Assembly: GCA_000831005.1 (NCBI GenBank)
Contig: CP007152.1
Location: 1,674,001-1,738,000 of the forward strand
Length of the DNA stretch: 64,000 nt
From: Marinobacter salarius
Lineage (GTDB): Bacteria; Pseudomonadota; Gammaproteobacteria; Pseudomonadales; Oleiphilaceae
Direction of reading: 5' to 3'
This document shows, piece by piece, positions 61,130 through 64,000 of this stretch; position 1 is the first letter of the stretch, and every line of letters starts with the position of its first letter. A program made the position numbers and the translations under genes. The notes below the pieces were generated by a model, which made no database searches, had not been told where the DNA came from, and saw only the letters and a program-made list of their open reading frames with translations.

Positions 61130-62345
61130 ATGGCAGTTGGTCCAGGAACCTTGCCGACGTTTTTCCCGGTGGCCGGTGTCAGGCTGGGTATCGGCAGTGC
61201 CGGTATCAAGAAACCCGGCAAGAAGGATCTGGTGGTTATAGAGTTGGCGCCGGGTAGCAGAGTGGCCGGTATTTTCACCCGTAATCAGTTTTGCGCGGCC
61301 CCTGTTCACGTCACGCGAAGCCATCTGGCAAGCGATGCACCGCGCTACCTGCTGATCAACACAGGCAATGCCAATGCCGGCACCGGCGAACAAGGTATGA
61401 AGGATGCCCAGGCCTGTTGTCAGGCTTTGGCGGATCACGCCGGTGTCCCCGCTGGTAGCGTGCTGCCGTTTTCGACAGGGGTTATCGGGGAGCCACTGCC
61501 GGTTGGTAAAATTGTCAGCGCGTTGCCGCAAGCACTGGCGGATGTCTCGGAGTCCCACTGGGCTGAAGCGGCGTCTGGGATCATGACCACCGACACTCGT
61601 CAAGGGTGCCTCGCGCCAGATTGATCTGGATGGCCAAGCGGTATCCATATCCGGTATCAGTAAGGGGGCGGGCATGATCCGCCCCAATATGGCTACCATG
61701 CTGGGCTTTATTGCCACCGATGCGAATATCGCACCGGATGTGTTGGCGAGCCTTGCGTCAGAATTAGGAGAGGCGTCGTTCAATCGGATTACCATCGACG
61801 GTGACACGTCCACCAACGATGCCTGCATGCTCATTGCCAGCGGTCAGTCCGGCGGCCCTGAAATCGCGGCCGATAGCCCGTCCCTGCCAAAGCTCAGGGA
61901 TGCGCTACGAGAGGTGTTCCTCGAGCTGGCGCACGCGATTGTTCGCGACGGCGAAGGTGCCACCAAGTTTGTCACTATTGAAGTGAGCCGCGCGACATCG
62001 GTACAGGAGGCGCTGGACGTTGCCTATACGGTCGCTCACTCACCACTGGTCAAAACCGCACTGTTTGCATCCGATCCCAACTGGGGGCGGATACTGGCTG
62101 CCGTGGGGCGTGCTGGTGTCGCCGGGCTGGACCTGAACGCCCTCGAGATCTGGCTGGGAGATGTGTGCCTGGTCCGCAATGGTGGCCGTGCTGCGGATTA
62201 CAGCGAGTCCCGCGGGCAGGCCGTGATGGACGGTGAGGAAATTACCATCCACATTGATCTCGGGCGGGGGAATGTCAGTGAACGGGTGTGGACCTGCGAC
62301 TTTTCCCATGACTACGTCACCATCAATGCTGAGTATCGCACCTGA
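61130..62345 (+). CDS. argJ: Bifunctional ornithine acetyltransferase/N-acetylglutamate synthase, frameshifted
   Basis: About 405 residues. The start after AAAGGAGAGTAAAA reads [37 protein letters not shown] and TTDT follow. A frameshift near 61612 leads to the autocleavage region [16 protein letters not shown], where the Thr becomes the nucleophile of the beta chain, and ends [14 protein letters not shown]. It transfers acetyl from N-acetylornithine to glutamate in arginine synthesis. The Nudix gene starts 2 bases later. Confidence 0.93.
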
Positions 62346-62347
62346 TT

Positions 62348-63311
62348 ATGACGCCGGTTCAGGAAATACACGTTGCGGTGGGTGTTGTCTTTCGTGATGG
62401 GAAGGTATTGATCGCCCGTCGGCCGGACCATGTTCACCAGGGTGGTTTGCTTGAGTTTCCGGGTGGCAAGGTTGAGACCGGTGAAACGGTCCAACAGGCC
62501 CTGGTCAGGGAGATTCGGGAAGAGACCGGGTTGCGGATAAATCCGGACCTGCTTGAGCCGGTGATTGGAGTTCGCCACGATTATGGCGACAAGCGGGTGT
62601 TTCTTGACGTCTGGGAAACCTCTTCCGCTGAAGGCGACCCCGAGGGCCGTGAAGGGCAGGCGATACAATGGCTCGATGTCCAGGACCTGGCGGATGTTGA
62701 TTTCCCCGCTGCAAACCGTCCGATTATCCGCGCCCTGAAGCTGCCTCGTCGCTATGCCATTACCGGTTCTGCTGGCGATCCCTCGGCATTCCCTGAACAA
62801 CTTCGTCAGCGCTTGCTCGAAACGCGCCCACAGGTGTGCCTGTTCAGGGCACCGGGACTAAGCGATGAGTCTACGAGCGGTTGGCGGGCTGGTCACTGGA
62901 GGCGTGTCGCGCCAGCGATTCGCTGCTGATGCTTCACGGTGCCCCGCCGCTGCTTGAGTGCCTGCCCCAGGCCACCGGTTTGCACCTGCCGTGGCGGGAG
63001 GCCCGGCAGTTTTCCTCCCGGCCGATACCCGAGGGCTACCTGCTGGCAATCTCCTGTCACGATGAAGAGGAAATTGCCCATGCAGAACAGCTCCAGGCAG
63101 ACTTCATTACCCTGGGACCGGTAAAGCCTACCTCTTCCCATCCTGGCGCGCCGGGAATTGGTGGGAGCGTTTCCAGGAGCTGGTCGCAGGCGCCGCGATT
63201 CCTGTTTATGCCCTTGGCGGGCTTGTCCCTGATGATATCCTCGCAGCACGGCAGGCTGGCGCTCAGGGCATTGCGGGTATTGGTTTCTGGTGGTCAGGGA
63301 ACGGATACTGA
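62348..63311 (+). CDS. Nudix hydrolase-thiamine phosphate synthase-like fusion, frameshifted
   Basis: About 320 residues. The Nudix domain (GGKVETGETVQQALVREIREE is close to the full box) resembles MutT, which clears oxidised dGTP. A ThiE-like barrel follows, with HLPWREARQ, DFITLGPVKPTSSHPGAPGIG and VYALGGLVPDDILAARQAGAQG. Frameshifts near 62868 and 63165 separate three pieces. The stop is at 63311. PA4400 of Pseudomonas has the same two-domain form and the same place after argJ. The role of the second domain is unknown. Confidence 0.85.
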
Positions 63312-63387
63312 TCCCGCCGCCAGTTCTGTACGCTCTGGTATGATAGATCCGTGAAGGCCGCTTTTATCAACGATTTTGGGAGACACC

Positions 63388-63876
63388 GTGAGCAAACTGA
63401 CGCATCTTGACGATACTGGCGCCGCGCGCATGGTAGACGTTACGTCCAAGGCTGTTACCGAGCGTGAGGCCAGGGCCGAGGCGCTGATTCGGATGGCGCC
63501 GGACACCCTGGCAATGATTGTGGAAGGGCAGCATCCCAAGGGAGATGTGCTGGCGGTGGCGCGGGTTGCCGGTATCATGGCGGCCAAGAAAACCCACGAG
63601 CTGATTCCGCTTTGCCACGCGCTGAACCTGACCTCGGTAAAGGTAGAGCTGACGCCGGGCAAGGACGGCGCTTCGATTCACATCGCCACTCGCTGCAAGC
63701 TCTCCGGCCAGACCGGTGTTGAGATGGAGGCCCTGACAGCCGCCAGCGTGGCGGCACTGACCCTCTACGATATGTGCAAGGCCGTTGATCGCGGGATGGT
63801 TGTGGACAATGTCCGCCTGTTGGAGAAGAAGGGTGGGCGTAGTGGCCACTGGTCTGCTTCTGACTCCGGTTCGTAG
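63388..63876 (+). CDS. moaC: Cyclic pyranopterin monophosphate synthase MoaC
   Basis: 162 residues from GTG 63388 (GGGAGACACC upstream). Catalytic block [17 protein letters not shown] and the conserved [24 protein letters not shown] with the active Asp and Lys are present. MoaC completes the first step of molybdenum cofactor synthesis after MoaA. The usual PLCHPL reads PLCHAL here. An in-frame TTG at 63376 is less likely. Confidence 0.95.
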   Translation: MSKLTHLDDTGAARMVDVTSKAVTEREARAEALIRMAPDTLAMIVEGQHPKGDVLAVARVAGIMAAKKTHELIPLCHALNLTSVKVELTPGKDGASIHIATRCKLSGQTGVEMEALTAASVAALTLYDMCKAVDRGMVVDNVRLLEKKGGRSGHWSASDSGS

Positions 63877-63959
63877 GATCCATCATACAGAGACTACGCC
63901 AGGGCGCTGGCCTCGTGATAGAATGCGCCGCTCGATTGACTGAACCACGAGGAAACACT

Positions 63960-64000
63960 GTGGCTGTTCGTTACATCCAGACTTGCCGGCTGCCAACCCC
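63960..64000 (+). CDS. ribA: Probable GTP cyclohydrolase II, 5' end only
   Basis: Only 13 codons are visible: V-AVRYIQTCRLPTP after the site GAGGAAACACT. The LPTP segment at this distance from the start is characteristic of RibA (LPTPWG in E. coli), which opens GTP for riboflavin synthesis. Too short to be certain; the gene continues past the window edge. Confidence 0.5.
   Translation, partial: MAVRYIQTCRLPT

Overview
The window reads as chromosomal DNA of a marine-type gammaproteobacterium close to Marinobacter. This is an inference from gene content and order: the 3' half runs murC-ddl-ftsQ-ftsA-ftsZ-lpxC-M23 peptidase-secA-argJ-Nudix, as in Pseudomonas and relatives, and protein sequences and codon use look Marinobacter-like. 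No rRNA, tRNA, CRISPR array, insertion sequence or prophage was recognised.

Layout. 1-9.1 kb: a YcaO ribosomal modification gene cut by the left edge, an EamA permease, a patatin phospholipase, an ECHDC3-like crotonase, an ABC-2 exporter with a DUF192 lipoprotein, and small unknown proteins. 9.2-15.7 kb: a selenium locus with a PhnCDE-like transporter of the putative selenate type, the selenosugar synthase SenB, and an FAD oxidoreductase-SelD fusion. 15.7-31.9 kb: a PhaF-like histone-tailed protein, PilZ protein, GNAT-nitrilase fusion, chemoreceptor, RecQ, acyltransferase, TrkH, AcpH, an Xre-RES toxin-antitoxin pair and a LysR regulator. 32.6-36.8 kb: a signalling operon of YfiR, CHASE8 histidine kinase, lone receiver and REC-GGDEF-EAL protein. 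36.9-44.8 kb: an accessory block, visibly less G+C rich in its first part, with an acetolactate-synthase-like enzyme and two citrate-synthase-like proteins, then a TonB receptor and a solute-binding protein. 45.4-49.0 kb: MarR, LpxR-like deacylase, and AcrA plus the first ~183 residues of an RND pump. 49.0-64 kb: the end of the division and cell wall cluster, lpxC, dciA, secA, argJ, a Nudix-ThiE-like fusion, moaC and the start of probable ribA.

Two features of the sequence matter to any reader. First, about thirty genes or gene parts, including essential ones (ftsA, murC, ddl, argJ), are broken by single-base frameshifts; those I checked closely are repaired by restoring one base in a short homopolymer, so sequencing error is far likelier than decay. 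I give such genes as one CDS over their full span. Second, at about 48,983 an RND pump gene stops abruptly and the second half of murG begins, with the upstream division genes missing; this is most likely an assembly misjoin, and gene order across it should not be trusted.

The most interesting biology is the selenium locus (transport, selenophosphate synthesis and selenosugar synthesis without a visible SenA), the uncharacterised thiamine-diphosphate plus twin citrate-synthase-like cassette, and a YfiR protein paired with a kinase relay instead of a YfiN cyclase.
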